DNA from: Granulicella sp. S190
Lineage (GTDB): Bacteria; Acidobacteriota; Terriglobia; Terriglobales; Acidobacteriaceae
Length of the DNA stretch: 64,000 nt
Direction of reading: 5' to 3'
NCBI RefSeq assembly: GCF_009766095.1
Contig: NZ_LMUD01000014.1
Span: 21,247-85,246, forward strand
Positions 52,969 to 63,180 of this stretch are shown here, piece after piece. The position numbers and the translations under genes were made by a program. The notes beneath the pieces are model-generated. The model ran no database searches, was not told the origin of the DNA, and worked only from the letters and a program-made list of their open reading frames with translations. Numbering within the stretch: the first letter of the stretch is position 1; each line of letters starts with the position of its first letter.

Positions 52969-54846
52969 ATGAATGATCTCTCCTTGACCTCCACGCGGAA
53001 CAGGAACTGCCGCAACGGGCTCCTGCTTGCTGCTCTCTGTCTGCCAACACTCATAGCGCATGCCCAGCAACCGCTGAAGACGCTGCTGGTGGGGGTCGAC
53101 CGCCGCTCTGTCACCTCACTCAATGGCGACTGGCACTATCTTGTCGATCAACCGCCGGCGAGAAGTCTCTATACCTCGGACGGCAAGATCCGCGATAACG
53201 GCTACGCATTGAATACTCATCCCAATATTGATAGCGGGCCGCACAACGAGGAGTACGACTTCGCTACCGCTCCTACTCTCAAGGTTCCAGGAGATTGGAA
53301 TACGCAAGATCCCACCCTCTTCCGTTTTGAGGGAGTCGTCTGGTACGAGCATGACTTTGACTTCCACGCCAAACCCAACAGCCGCACTTTCCTTCACTTT
53401 GGTGCGGCAAACTATAAATCCTTCGTTTGGGTGAACCAGAAGCGCATCTGCGACCACGAGGGTGGCTTCACCCCCTTCGACTGCGAGGTGACGGCAGCGC
53501 TCAAAGACGGCAGCAACTTCGTCGTCGTCGCTGTCGACTCCACCCGTGAGGTCGATGGGATTCCCTCCACCGGCATCGATTGGTTTAATTATGGCGGACT
53601 CACTCGTGACGTCTCTCTCGTTACACTCCCGACTCAGTTCATCGACGACTACGACGTCCACCTCAAGCGAGAGAGCACGTTCTCTGCGGTAAGCGCGGAC
53701 AGACTCTCCGGGTACATCCATGTCGAAGGCGCCTCTGCCGGAACACCTGTCACCCTTCGTGTCCCAGAGGCTGGCGTTAACGCGACCCTCACGACAGATG
53801 CCGACGGCCGCGCCTCCTTCGATCTCAAGACCAATAAGCTTGAGCTCTGGTCACCGGCGACGCCCAAGCTGTACAAAGTAGAACTTGCTTCGGGGCAGGA
53901 CAAACTCACGGACGACATTGGCTTCCGTGATATCCGCGTCGATGGAACCCGCATTCTGCTCAACGGCAAAGCCATCTTCCTGCAAGGCGCGAATATGCAC
54001 GCAGAAGCTCCCTATCGCACCGGCCGCGCCTGCACCGACGAAGACGTCAAGAATATCTTCGGCTTCCTTCAGGACCTCAACGCCAACTTCGTCCGCCTCG
54101 CCCACTACCCTCATGACGAGCGGATGGAGCGTGCCGCCGATCGTGACGGAATCATGATCTGGTCTGAGATACCTCTTTGGCAGCACATCTCGTTCGAAAA
54201 GCCGGAGGTCTATGCCAAAGCTGCCTTTATGTTGAACGAGATGATTCGCCGCGATCGCAACAAGGCCTCCGTCATCTTGTGGTCTGTCTCGAACGAGACG
54301 CCGAACAACCCCGTTCGCACCCAGTTTCTGACCAACCTGGCCAACGAAGCCCGCAAGCTTGACTCCACCCGCCTCATTACCTCCGCTCTTCTGGGCCCTC
54401 ATGCCAAGGGAGATGAGATGGTGCAGGACGACCCGTTCGCGAATGCTCTCGATGTCGTTGGTCAGAACGAGTACATCGGCTGGTACGACATGCGACCTGA
54501 AGATGCGGACAACATCAAGTGGGTGCTCCCGCAAAAACCCATCCTGATTTCTGAGTTCGGTGCCGAAGCCAAGCAAGGGGTTCACGGCGGAAAAGATCAA
54601 CGTTGGGCGGAGGAGCAGCAGGTCAACGTCTACGAACATCAGTTCGTCATGATCAACAAGATCCCACAGGTGCGTGGTCTTGTTCCCTGGATCCTTATGG
54701 ACTTCCGCTCGCCGACGCGCAACATCCCCAAACTTCAGGATGGCTTCAATCGAAAAGGTCTGCTTTCTGAGGATGGAAAAAAGAAACAGGCCTTCTATCT
54801 CTTCCAAAAGACTTACAAAGAACACTCTGTAGGGAAGCCGGAGTAA
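52969..54846 (+). CDS. GH2 family beta-glucuronidase-like enzyme, exported
   Basis: A 625-residue glycoside hydrolase of family 2 with a signal peptide ending LIAHAQ. Domain order is sugar-binding (LNGDWHYLVDQ, KVPGDWNTQDPTLFRFEG, VVWYEHDFDF), Ig-like, then barrel with GANMHAEAPYRTGRA and NFVRLAHYPHDERM. Acid/base Glu443 is in SVSNETPNN and nucleophile Glu529 in LISEFGAEAKQGVHGG. The lack of a long C-terminal domain fits the beta-glucuronidase subgroup, though galactosidase or other activities are possible. AGGTG precedes the ATG. Confidence 0.87.
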   Translation: MNDLSLTSTRNRNCRNGLLLAALCLPTLIAHAQQPLKTLLVGVDRRSVTSLNGDWHYLVDQPPARSLYTSDGKIRDNGYALNTHPNIDSGPHNEEYDFATAPTLKVPGDWNTQDPTLFRFEGVVWYEHDFDFHAKPNSRTFLHFGAANYKSFVWVNQKRICDHEGGFTPFDCEVTAALKDGSNFVVVAVDSTREVDGIPSTGIDWFNYGGLTRDVSLVTLPTQFIDDYDVHLKRESTFSAVSADRLSGYIHVEGASAGTPVTLRVPEAGVNATLTTDADGRASFDLKTNKLELWSPATPKLYKVELASGQDKLTDDIGFRDIRVDGTRILLNGKAIFLQGANMHAEAPYRTGRACTDEDVKNIFGFLQDLNANFVRLAHYPHDERMERAADRDGIMIWSEIPLWQHISFEKPEVYAKAAFMLNEMIRRDRNKASVILWSVSNETPNNPVRTQFLTNLANEARKLDSTRLITSALLGPHAKGDEMVQDDPFANALDVVGQNEYIGWYDMRPEDADNIKWVLPQKPILISEFGAEAKQGVHGGKDQRWAEEQQVNVYEHQFVMINKIPQVRGLVPWILMDFRSPTRNIPKLQDGFNRKGLLSEDGKKKQAFYLFQKTYKEHSVGKPE

Positions 54847-54886
54847 CCTTCGCGTCAGTTTCAGAAAAGATTATGATCTAAGGAGA

Positions 54887-55639
54887 GTGAACTACAAGAT
54901 TGCAGCTTTCTATCGATTTGTGCCCGTGTCTGCGCCCAAGGCTCTGCGCGAGCAGCTCCGCGCCACATTCAGTGATACCGATCTCCGCGGCACACTGCTG
55001 ATAGCAGGTGAGGGAATCAACGGCACCATGTCGGGGTCGCCCGCATCTATAGACCGTCTCGTAGACCTGCTGGCAGAGAAGGTCGGTCTGGAGAGGACAG
55101 AGGTAAAGTTCTCTTTCTCCGACGAGCCGCCTTTCAAGAGGTTGAAGTTTCGAATTAAGTCCGAGATCATCGCGTTTCGCAAAGCCCAGGTAGATCCAAC
55201 CCAGTCCGGAGAGTATGTCCAGCCCCAGGAGTGGAATGCGCTCATCGCAGACCCTGAGGTCTTGCTTCTGGATACGCGAAATCGGTACGAGACGGACCTC
55301 GGCACCTTCACCGGAGCAACTGCTCCTGGCATAGATACTTTCTCTGATTTCGTTACCTATGTTCAGGAGAATCTTGATCCTGCCAGGCACCGTAAGGTAG
55401 CGATGTTCTGTACCGGCGGCATACGCTGCGAGAAGGCATCGGCGTTCATGCTGCAAGAAGGTTTCGACGAGATCTACCATCTGAAGGGTGGGATCCTGAA
55501 GTATCTCGAGGAAATCCCAGAGCAGAGCAGTCAATGGCAGGGCGAATGCTATCTCTTCGATAATAGGACCTCGGTTGGGCATGCGGATTTGCAGAGGCAC
55601 GTTCCTGAACCGGAGCGAAAACAACATGGCCGCATCTAA
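54887..55639 (+). CDS. trhO: tRNA uridine-34 hydroxylase TrhO (rhodanese family)
   Basis: A 250-residue enzyme of the YceA/TrhO family that makes 5-hydroxyuridine at tRNA position 34. An N-terminal ferredoxin-like part carries GTLLIAGEGINGTMSG; the C-terminal rhodanese domain has LLDTRNRYETDLGTF and the active loop FCTGGIRCEKAS with Cys175 and Cys181. The start is GTG; the AAGGAG site lies unusually close to it, so the true start is a little uncertain. SelO begins six bases after its stop, so the two are one unit. Confidence 0.92.
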   Translation: MNYKIAAFYRFVPVSAPKALREQLRATFSDTDLRGTLLIAGEGINGTMSGSPASIDRLVDLLAEKVGLERTEVKFSFSDEPPFKRLKFRIKSEIIAFRKAQVDPTQSGEYVQPQEWNALIADPEVLLLDTRNRYETDLGTFTGATAPGIDTFSDFVTYVQENLDPARHRKVAMFCTGGIRCEKASAFMLQEGFDEIYHLKGGILKYLEEIPEQSSQWQGECYLFDNRTSVGHADLQRHVPEPERKQHGRI

Positions 55640-55645
55640 TCGAGT

Positions 55646-57187
55646 ATGAGCACCTCCGATGTTTCCGTGATGGCGTCGGCCATCGCTGCCTCCGACGACC
55701 GATCCGTCCGTTTCCACTTCGAAAACACCTATGCGCGGTTGCCAGAACGTTTCTATGCCAGGCTTAATCCGAGGCAAGTAACAGCTCCACGCCTGGTAAA
55801 GGTGAATGTGGAGTTGGCACAGAGTCTCGGCCTGGCCCCGGACGAGTTGGCAAGCACGCGTGGTGTGGAGATTCTGGCAGGCAATCGAGTGGCCGAGGGA
55901 GCCGAACCTCTGGCGATCGCCTATGCAGGGCATCAGTTTGGGCACTTCGTCCCCCAACTTGGCGATGGTCGTGCCAACCTGCTGGGAGAGGTAGTGGGGC
56001 GTGACGGCGTACGCTACGACATACAGCTCAAAGGTTCTGGTCCGACGCCGTTCTCTCGTCGAGGAGATGGCAGAGCCGCGCTTGGCCCGGTCTTGCGCGA
56101 GTACATCGTGAGCGAGGCCATGGGCGCACTGGGTGTGCCAACCACCCGAGCGCTTGCCGCTGTAACCACGGGAGAACTAGTCTTTCGTGAGACGGCGTTG
56201 CCGGGAGCAATACTGACGCGGGTCGCGGCGAGCCATCTTCGCGTGGGCACCTTCCAGTACTTTGCGGCGAAAGGTGACACAGAGGGGACGCGGATGTTGG
56301 CCGACTATGCCATCGCGCGGCACTATCCCGCAGTCGCGCACGAGAAACGGCTGTATCGCGTCTTTCTGGATAACGTGATCGCGCGTCATGCTCATCTGGT
56401 CGCGCAATGGATGCTCCTCGGCTTTATCCATGGCGTGATGAACACCGACAACACTTCTATCTCGGGCGAGACGCTAGACTACGGCCCCTGCGCCTTCATG
56501 GAGGCTTACGATCCGGCCAAGGTATTCAGCTCAATCGACAGCCAGGGCCGCTACGCCTATAGCAATCAACCCCACGCCGCTCGGTGGAATTTGATGCGTC
56601 TCGCCGAGGCGTTACTGCCGCTTCTGCTTCAGGAAGAGGGAAGCGAGGAGGCCGCGCTGGCCTCTGCCAATGAGGCAATCGCAGCCTTCGAACCACAGTT
56701 CGAGGCGGCTCGCCTCGTCGGCCTGCGCCGCAAGCTTGGCCTCTTTACGGATCAGGAAGGTGATGCAACGTTAGCTCAGGATCTGCTCGACCGCATGGCC
56801 GCCAATCAGGCTGACTTTACCCTGACCTTCCGCCGTCTTTGCACAGCCGCAACCGGACGCGAGGGTGGCGCAGAGATGCGTACGCTGTTCGCTGAACCAG
56901 GCGCGTATGACACGTGGGCTGTAGCGTGGCGCAGAAGGTTGGAGCAGGAGCCTGTCCCGGCACAAGACCGCGCGGCTGCGATGCGGTTGGTCAATCCAGC
57001 ATTCATCCCGCGCAATCACATGGTGGAGGCAGCGCTCGAGGCTGCTGTTGAGCAGGAGGACTTCCAGCCGTTCGAGGAGCTACTCGAAGTGGTGTCCCGT
57101 CCCTATGAAGACAGACCCGACATGGAGCGATATACCGTGCCAGCCCGCCCGGAAGAGTGCGTCAGTCAGACCTTCTGCGGGACGTAA
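55646..57187 (+). CDS. selO: Protein adenylyltransferase SelO (YdiU family)
   Basis: A 513-residue pseudokinase-fold enzyme that transfers AMP from ATP to Ser, Thr or Tyr of target proteins. Family features are FENTYARLPERFYARLNP, AYAGHQFGHFVPQLGDGRA, Lys129 in DIQLKGSGPTPFSRRGDGR, and GFIHGVMNTDNTS with Asp268 and Asn269, followed by Asp278 in LDYGP; the spacing agrees with the catalytic base and magnesium ligands of characterised SelO. It has a cysteine only three residues from the C-terminus (FCGT), where some homologues carry selenocysteine. It follows trhO. Confidence 0.94.
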   Translation: MSTSDVSVMASAIAASDDRSVRFHFENTYARLPERFYARLNPRQVTAPRLVKVNVELAQSLGLAPDELASTRGVEILAGNRVAEGAEPLAIAYAGHQFGHFVPQLGDGRANLLGEVVGRDGVRYDIQLKGSGPTPFSRRGDGRAALGPVLREYIVSEAMGALGVPTTRALAAVTTGELVFRETALPGAILTRVAASHLRVGTFQYFAAKGDTEGTRMLADYAIARHYPAVAHEKRLYRVFLDNVIARHAHLVAQWMLLGFIHGVMNTDNTSISGETLDYGPCAFMEAYDPAKVFSSIDSQGRYAYSNQPHAARWNLMRLAEALLPLLLQEEGSEEAALASANEAIAAFEPQFEAARLVGLRRKLGLFTDQEGDATLAQDLLDRMAANQADFTLTFRRLCTAATGREGGAEMRTLFAEPGAYDTWAVAWRRRLEQEPVPAQDRAAAMRLVNPAFIPRNHMVEAALEAAVEQEDFQPFEELLEVVSRPYEDRPDMERYTVPARPEECVSQTFCGT

Positions 57188-57337
57188 GTGGAAGATCGTA
57201 TGAGGTTGGTCGACGTCACTACGAAACAAAACTCAGAGGCCACAAATCAGAGACGACAATCTCCCAAGTCTGACATACTTCACCCAGCGCGAAGGTATAA
57301 CTGATTCAACTCGTGGATCAAGACAAATAAAGGTGAT

Positions 57338-58426
57338 ATGAGCAAGGTTTCAAAGACGATCCGAACCGGCCTTATCGGATATGGGTATGCAGGAAAGACC
57401 TTTCACGCCCCCTTGATCCGCGCAACGCCGGGGCTTGCGTTATCTTTGGTAGGTTCGAGCCGACCTGAGGCCGTACTGGCGGAGTTTGGCGAGATAACAG
57501 TGTGTTCTGCCGCGGAGGCAGCGATACATCCCGATGTCGATCTTGTCGTAATCGCAAGCCCTAATCACACCCACTATCCACTTGCTGCCTCGGCACTGCG
57601 CGCAGGAAAGGATGTCGTCGTCGATAAGCCCTTCACTGTTACGTTTGCGGAGGCGCGGTCTCTGGCAGAGATTGCGAAGGAGCACGGCAGGATGCTCTCA
57701 GTCTTTCACAACCGCCGATGGGAGAGTGAGGTGCAGGCCACGCGCGAAGTACTCTGGTCAGGCGTGCTGGGGGTGGTCTCGCACTACGAGTGTCACATGG
57801 ATCGTTATCGGCCTCACGTTCGGCAGCGATGGCGAGAGGATGAAGGACCAGGTGCAGGTCTATGGTTCGACCTGGGGCCTCATCTTCTTGATCAGGCGAT
57901 GTATCTCTTTGGTCTGCCGCAGTCGATCAGCGCGAGTATGGCAACTCTGCGCAAGGGCGGAAAGACCGATGACTGGGCTCATGTTCAGCTGAACTATGAG
58001 AGCATGCGGGTCATCCTTCATGCGTCGTTACTGGTCTCAGGAGGTGGCCCGCGGTCCATCGTTCATGGAACCCGGGCAAGTTGGGCGAAGTATGGCGCCG
58101 ATGTTCAGGAGACGCAGTTGAAGGAAGGCATGACGCCCGGCGGTCCTGGCTTCGGCTATGATCCGGACCCAGGAGTCCTGTACGACGGCGAAACGGGCGA
58201 GCGCACGGAGATTCCGGTGCCGGTGGGAAACCAGCAGATGTACTACGCGCAGGTCAGGGACACGATATTGGGAGACCAGCAGTCTTCGATTCCGACCATC
58301 GATGCAATCGCAGTGATGGCAGCGCTGGAGACAACCTTCGATTCGGCGCAACAGGGGAGAGTGCTGCCGCTGCCGATGACCTCAAGCGAGGTTGCGCAGT
58401 GGCGTCGAGCCCATCCTGCTCTTTAG
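57338..58426 (+). CDS. Gfo/Idh/MocA family oxidoreductase
   Basis: A 362-residue NAD(P)-dependent oxidoreductase. The Rossmann motif is TGLIGYGYAGKTFHAPLI; the catalytic region reads VVVDKPFTVTFAEA, the usual (E/D)KP motif, and WFDLGPHLLDQAMYLFG supplies the conserved His. Homologues act on sugars, inositols and sugar acids. AAAGGTGAT precedes the ATG. With the MFS permease gene downstream it may process an imported sugar or sugar acid. Confidence 0.9.
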   Translation: MSKVSKTIRTGLIGYGYAGKTFHAPLIRATPGLALSLVGSSRPEAVLAEFGEITVCSAAEAAIHPDVDLVVIASPNHTHYPLAASALRAGKDVVVDKPFTVTFAEARSLAEIAKEHGRMLSVFHNRRWESEVQATREVLWSGVLGVVSHYECHMDRYRPHVRQRWREDEGPGAGLWFDLGPHLLDQAMYLFGLPQSISASMATLRKGGKTDDWAHVQLNYESMRVILHASLLVSGGGPRSIVHGTRASWAKYGADVQETQLKEGMTPGGPGFGYDPDPGVLYDGETGERTEIPVPVGNQQMYYAQVRDTILGDQQSSIPTIDAIAVMAALETTFDSAQQGRVLPLPMTSSEVAQWRRAHPAL

Positions 58427-58673
58427 GTCATTCACGCAGAGGTTGGGCAACTGCTCGTGCCAAACTGGATTTGATTAAATCTGCCGCCGGTTTCATCCTC
58501 GCAACTCTGCAATTTATATCGCCGCTCACCCTCTGAACACCCCCGCAAACCATGTAGGTCATAAGTCCTAACGGCGAACGCTCAAAACATTGTTCAATAG
58601 GAGGTCAAGCATCTTGTCATAGTGAACTGCAAAGAGATCTGTCCCGGAACGTATCGCGGCAGGAGGAACACCG

Positions 58674-59969
58674 ATGTATCTCGAGCGCTACACCCGAGTC
58701 AGATTTCTACTGGCCTTTTGGCTCTTCGTTCTCAGTGGCGTCGCATTTCTCGATCGCACAAACATCTCGATCGCCGGGATACAGATCAGTAGAGAGTATG
58801 GACTTGGGAATCAGCGTCTGGGTTGGATCTTCAGCGCGTTTCTCATTGGCTACGCGGGTTTTCAGCTTCCAGCTGGTTGGCTTGCGGCTCGCTTTGGCCC
58901 TCGCCGGGTTCTTACCCTCGGAGTTTTATGGTGGGGGATTGCGACAGCATTGACGGCGGTTCTGCCGTCAGGGATATCGCATGCCGTGGTTCTTTTGATC
59001 GCAATCCGCTTTGCACTCGGCGCGGGTGAAGCAGTGATCTATCCAGCGGCAAATCAATTCGTTGCCCGATGGGTTCCGGTTCACGAGCGAGGCTTCATCA
59101 ACGGACTTATCTTTGCTGGTGTGGGCGCCGGCAGCGGCCTGACTCCGCCGCTACTGACGTGGCTCATCACCCATCACGGATGGCGTGCAGCCTTCTGGTT
59201 CAGTGCAATCGTGGGGTTGATCGCTGGATCGATCTGGTGGTACTACTCACGCGACACTCCGGAAGAGCACGCCGATGTCGGTCCCTTGGAGTTGAGCGAG
59301 ATTCACGCCGGAATCAACGGAACCGTACAGGAGCAACGAGCCCTCAGCTCCGAGACAGTGGAGATCTCGTGGCGCGCAATCCTGCATCGCCGCGATCTTC
59401 CAGCACTGATGGTCGGCTACTTCAGCTTTGGCTATGTCGCCTGGATCTTCTTCAGCTGGTTCTTTCTTTACATGGCGCAGGTGCGGGGATTTGATCTGAA
59501 GTCCAGTGCTCGCTATTCGATGCTTCCATTCCTATCGATGACGATTTGTTGTTTGGCGGGTGGTGCAATCAGCGACAAACTGACGAATCTGTATGGGCTT
59601 CGTGTTGGTCGCGGTGTGCTGGCGGCAGTAGCTCTCTTTGCAACGGCCTGTTTTCTGGTGGTTGGATCGATGGTTCATAGCCCTCAGCTTGCAGGGGTTA
59701 TCCTCGCAGGCGGGGCGGGAGCGCTCTACCTGTCACAGAGTTCGTTCTGGTCTGTTTCCATCGACATCGCAGGACGCAGCTCTGGCGTGTTTTCTAGCAT
59801 AGTGAACATGGGAGGCCAAGTTGGAGGAGCCGTAACAGCGTCGCTCACCCCATGGATAGCGCAGCGGTTTGGCTGGACGACCTCTTTTGCCGTTGCTGCC
59901 ATCCTGGCAGTCATTGGGGGGCTCTGCTGGCTGACGGTGCACCCAGAGCGCCCACTCGAAGCCAGCTAG
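58674..59969 (+). CDS. MFS transporter, anion:cation symporter type (sugar-acid permease-like)
   Basis: A 431-residue 12-helix major facilitator. Landmarks are FLDRTNISIAG after helix one, LIGYAGFQLPAGWLAARFGPRRVL with motif A, and RFALGAGEAVIYPAANQFVARWVPVHERGF, typical of the ACS family, which carries glucarate, galactarate, hexuronates and similar anions. This fits glucuronate released by the upstream GH2 enzyme. AGGAGGAACACC precedes the ATG. It lies just before the second sensor kinase gene. Confidence 0.87.
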   Translation: MYLERYTRVRFLLAFWLFVLSGVAFLDRTNISIAGIQISREYGLGNQRLGWIFSAFLIGYAGFQLPAGWLAARFGPRRVLTLGVLWWGIATALTAVLPSGISHAVVLLIAIRFALGAGEAVIYPAANQFVARWVPVHERGFINGLIFAGVGAGSGLTPPLLTWLITHHGWRAAFWFSAIVGLIAGSIWWYYSRDTPEEHADVGPLELSEIHAGINGTVQEQRALSSETVEISWRAILHRRDLPALMVGYFSFGYVAWIFFSWFFLYMAQVRGFDLKSSARYSMLPFLSMTICCLAGGAISDKLTNLYGLRVGRGVLAAVALFATACFLVVGSMVHSPQLAGVILAGGAGALYLSQSSFWSVSIDIAGRSSGVFSSIVNMGGQVGGAVTASLTPWIAQRFGWTTSFAVAAILAVIGGLCWLTVHPERPLEAS

Positions 59970-60033
59970 TCGGCGTAGAACGGATTCTCTTGCAACATGG
60001 AGAAATATGTGTTCGCCTTGAAGAATCTAGACA

Positions 60034-63000
60034 TTGATCAGGCGATTACATCCCGTTGGAGTGCAGCGTAATTCTTGCTCTGCCTCGGCAGCGTTGTCTC
60101 CATCCTCTGTAGCTGTGACTTCGTATGCCAGCGGGTTTCGTCGCGGCAGAAAACTGATTTTGCAGATTCTTCTTTGCCTCGCGGTATTCGCGAACGCTGC
60201 TTTGGCATCAGCTCCGTTCCGGCTCTCCGAGTATCAGAAGCAAGATTGGCAGATTGAAGACGGGCTGCCGGACAATAACGTTCGAATGATCGCGCAGCGG
60301 CCGGATGGTCTATTGTTGCTAGCGACTGGGTCAGGGCTCTCCACCTTTGACGGACAGCACTTTCACAATCTTCCAATCGTGGTTGGCGGCGTGGTTGATA
60401 ACGAGGCCATCAATGCAGTGCTTCCAGAGGGCAATGACGATCTCTGGATCGGGACTGATGGCAGCGGGATACTGCACCGCACCGCATCCGGAACCGTTGC
60501 GATCAGCGAGCTCGCTGGCTTTCGCAACGAGCGCATCCGAACATTTCATCGGGACGCGCAAGGGGTACTGTGGATCGCGACTCAGAATGGGGTTGAGCGA
60601 TATTTCAATAATCACCTCGAGGCGGTCTCAGGCGCTGGAATGATCTCGGGCGATATCACAACGCCCTTTGCCGAGGATGGTCACGGAGGCATGTTTTTCA
60701 TTACCTCTTCAGGACTCTTCCATTGGCACGGCGGTACGGTGAAGCGATATCCCGTCACCACATCTGCCTCTGATACTGAGGTCGCAGTCTATCGCGATGC
60801 GGCACAGCACCTCTGGGTGGGGACGATGACCCATCTGGTGCAACTTGTTCCGCGCAAGTGTGCTTCATGCGACGCTGCTGAGTTCGATCCCGTCATACGT
60901 GCAACTCTTACGAGTCCAATCACAGACCTGCTCGGCGATGCTGCAGGAGATCTCTGGATGGGCACACGACACGATGGTGTGTGGCGATTCTCCGTTGATG
61001 GGCTCTCGCACTGGAACTCGCACAATGGACTACCTGACGATGCCATTCGAACGCTGTTTCTAGATGACGAGCAGAACCTTTGGGTAGGAATGCTCTCAGG
61101 AGGGCTGAGCCGTTGGCACAAAGGAGCGCTGGCGCCCTTCGGCGAACCCGAAGGTTTTCATGCATCCTACGCGGCCAGCGTTTTTTCCGACAGCCGAGGC
61201 GATCTGTGGCTGGGTTCATGGGGAAATGGACTGTTTCGTCGTCATAACGGACAGATCATTCCCGCAAATCCTCCAGGCATGCCAATCAGCGCTGCAATCC
61301 GTGCACTTGCCGAAGATAGAAAAGGACAAATCTGGATAGGGACATGGTTCAACGGTATCTACAGCTACGATGGCCACTCGTATCGTCATTACCTTCTAGG
61401 CAATGAGTCGCCAGGCAACGCTGTCAGCTCCATTCTTGCTGACAGCCATGGCGGTCTCTGGGTAGGCACCTATACCGGCGTGTTGTACTTTCCGCAAGGG
61501 CGGCCAGATCAACAAAAGCGCCAACAGTTTGTCGAGACAAAACTCATCACCTGCTTGATCGAGGATCGCGACGGCTCAGTTCTCGTGGGGACCAGCAACG
61601 GCCTCTATCGTGTACTCGACGGCACAGTATCGGAAGTTTCTGGCCTGCCCCATCCCTATGTGCTCTCGCTGGTGCTGGATAGCGGAGGATATCTCTGGGC
61701 AGGCACAAAGGCTGGCGGTATCGTCGCTATTCGGCAGGATCGCGCGATTGCCTTACCCCCCAGCGCCAACGCGCCATCCCTGCCGGTAAACACAGCAACA
61801 GAGGATCAGGACGGCCATCTGTGGCTCGGCACCTATCGAGGAATTGTCCGCCTCACGGTAGCTGAGCTGCATGCCACTATCGACGGCCGACAGCATCAGC
61901 TATCGGTCGTGACCCTGGGAAAGGCCGACGGAATGCGTTCGTCAGAGTGTGCCGGATCCTCAAAGCCTTCTTCCACACTGCAACCTGACGGAACCTTGTG
62001 GTTCGCAACGACGAAGAGCTTTGTGCATACGACAAATATTGCTGAAAAGCTCGGTGCGATAAGTCCGGCCGCAACCATCACAGGTTGGACACTATCAAAT
62101 GACCCCGACGCCGCTGACTCTACTGCGAGAGCGGGCGATTCGCGGATCGAACTCGAAGCCGGCCAGCCAGACATTCTGTTTTTCTTCAATGCAAAGATGC
62201 TCTCAAATCCGTCACATGTAGAGTACCGATATCGGCTGTCAGGGTACGACGCAGAATGGACCAATACCGGCGCTCATGCTGCCCGCTATCGCCGCTTGCC
62301 ACCAGGTTCATACCGATTTGAGGTGCAAGCCCGGGCTGGCGGAGAGGATTGGACCTCTGCGGTAAGTAGTATCGAAATAAAACAGAGACCGTACCTCTAT
62401 CAAACGTGGTACTTTGCAGCCGGTCTGTCTCTCGCCGCCCTGGTTCTAGTGACACAATTGTTTCGCCGCAGGTTGCAGTTGATGAAGGGGAGGATGGGCA
62501 TCGTGCTGGAAGAGAGGAACCGCATCTCGCGCGAGTGCCACGACACGCTGATGGCTGGGTTTGCTGCAATCTCATGGCAGTTGGAGGCGACCGCAAAGTT
62601 GTTTCGCGACAGCGATTCGAGTTCCACACCCGCTGCGCAGTCGTGCGAACTGGCCCGAAACATGGTGTCGCACTGCCAGGCGGAGGCGAGAAGAATTATC
62701 TGGGACTTGCGCGATGCAGATGAGGTCACCAATTTGCTGTCGCGAGCGTTTGGCCGCGTCCTCGAAGCAAATCCATTCGGGGAGACCATCAAGACCACTT
62801 TTGAAGTGGAGGGGGAGGAACAACCGCTTACTCCTGGCTGTGTTCATCATCTTGTATGTATCGGCCAGGAGGCGGTATCAAATGCAATTCGTCACGCAAA
62901 TCCGTCCCGAATTCTTATTCTCTTGAAGTACGAAGCGGACTCACTAAGTCTGTCTATCTACGACGATGGTCGCGGTTTCCAGAACTCGGAGGCAAACGGT

Positions 63001-63180
63001 TCGCACCGTGGCCATTTTGGGATCCCAGTGATGGAAGAACGAGCTCGAAAGATCGGAGGAACCTTCCGATTGCAGACCTCAGCAGAGGCCGGCACAGAGG
63101 TCACAGTGAAAGTGTCCTTCAGTGCAGCTCGCCAGCCGCTAAGGCAGGAACAGCACGTTATAAGGTGGATAGGAATATGA
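60034..63180 (+). CDS. Two-propeller sensor histidine kinase (HK2)
   Basis: A 1048-residue sensor with the layout of HK1: a signal-like segment (ILQILLCLAVFANAALA), about 14 propeller strands (LWIGTDGSGILHR, LWVGTMTHLVQL, IWIGTWFNGIYSY and others), a Y_Y_Y domain (EYRYRLSGYDAEWTNTG), one transmembrane helix, HisKA_3 and ATPase domains. The phospho-acceptor is His836 in SRECHDTLMAGF; the DxxxQ phosphatase position is Ala841. The start is uncertain: TTG at 60034 is the longest option and has no clear ribosome site. The gene ends in a four-base ATGA overlap with its regulator. Confidence 0.9.
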   Translation: MIRRLHPVGVQRNSCSASAALSPSSVAVTSYASGFRRGRKLILQILLCLAVFANAALASAPFRLSEYQKQDWQIEDGLPDNNVRMIAQRPDGLLLLATGSGLSTFDGQHFHNLPIVVGGVVDNEAINAVLPEGNDDLWIGTDGSGILHRTASGTVAISELAGFRNERIRTFHRDAQGVLWIATQNGVERYFNNHLEAVSGAGMISGDITTPFAEDGHGGMFFITSSGLFHWHGGTVKRYPVTTSASDTEVAVYRDAAQHLWVGTMTHLVQLVPRKCASCDAAEFDPVIRATLTSPITDLLGDAAGDLWMGTRHDGVWRFSVDGLSHWNSHNGLPDDAIRTLFLDDEQNLWVGMLSGGLSRWHKGALAPFGEPEGFHASYAASVFSDSRGDLWLGSWGNGLFRRHNGQIIPANPPGMPISAAIRALAEDRKGQIWIGTWFNGIYSYDGHSYRHYLLGNESPGNAVSSILADSHGGLWVGTYTGVLYFPQGRPDQQKRQQFVETKLITCLIEDRDGSVLVGTSNGLYRVLDGTVSEVSGLPHPYVLSLVLDSGGYLWAGTKAGGIVAIRQDRAIALPPSANAPSLPVNTATEDQDGHLWLGTYRGIVRLTVAELHATIDGRQHQLSVVTLGKADGMRSSECAGSSKPSSTLQPDGTLWFATTKSFVHTTNIAEKLGAISPAATITGWTLSNDPDAADSTARAGDSRIELEAGQPDILFFFNAKMLSNPSHVEYRYRLSGYDAEWTNTGAHAARYRRLPPGSYRFEVQARAGGEDWTSAVSSIEIKQRPYLYQTWYFAAGLSLAALVLVTQLFRRRLQLMKGRMGIVLEERNRISRECHDTLMAGFAAISWQLEATAKLFRDSDSSSTPAAQSCELARNMVSHCQAEARRIIWDLRDADEVTNLLSRAFGRVLEANPFGETIKTTFEVEGEEQPLTPGCVHHLVCIGQEAVSNAIRHANPSRILILLKYEADSLSLSIYDDGRGFQNSEANGSHRGHFGIPVMEERARKIGGTFRLQTSAEAGTEVTVKVSFSAARQPLRQEQHVIRWIGI

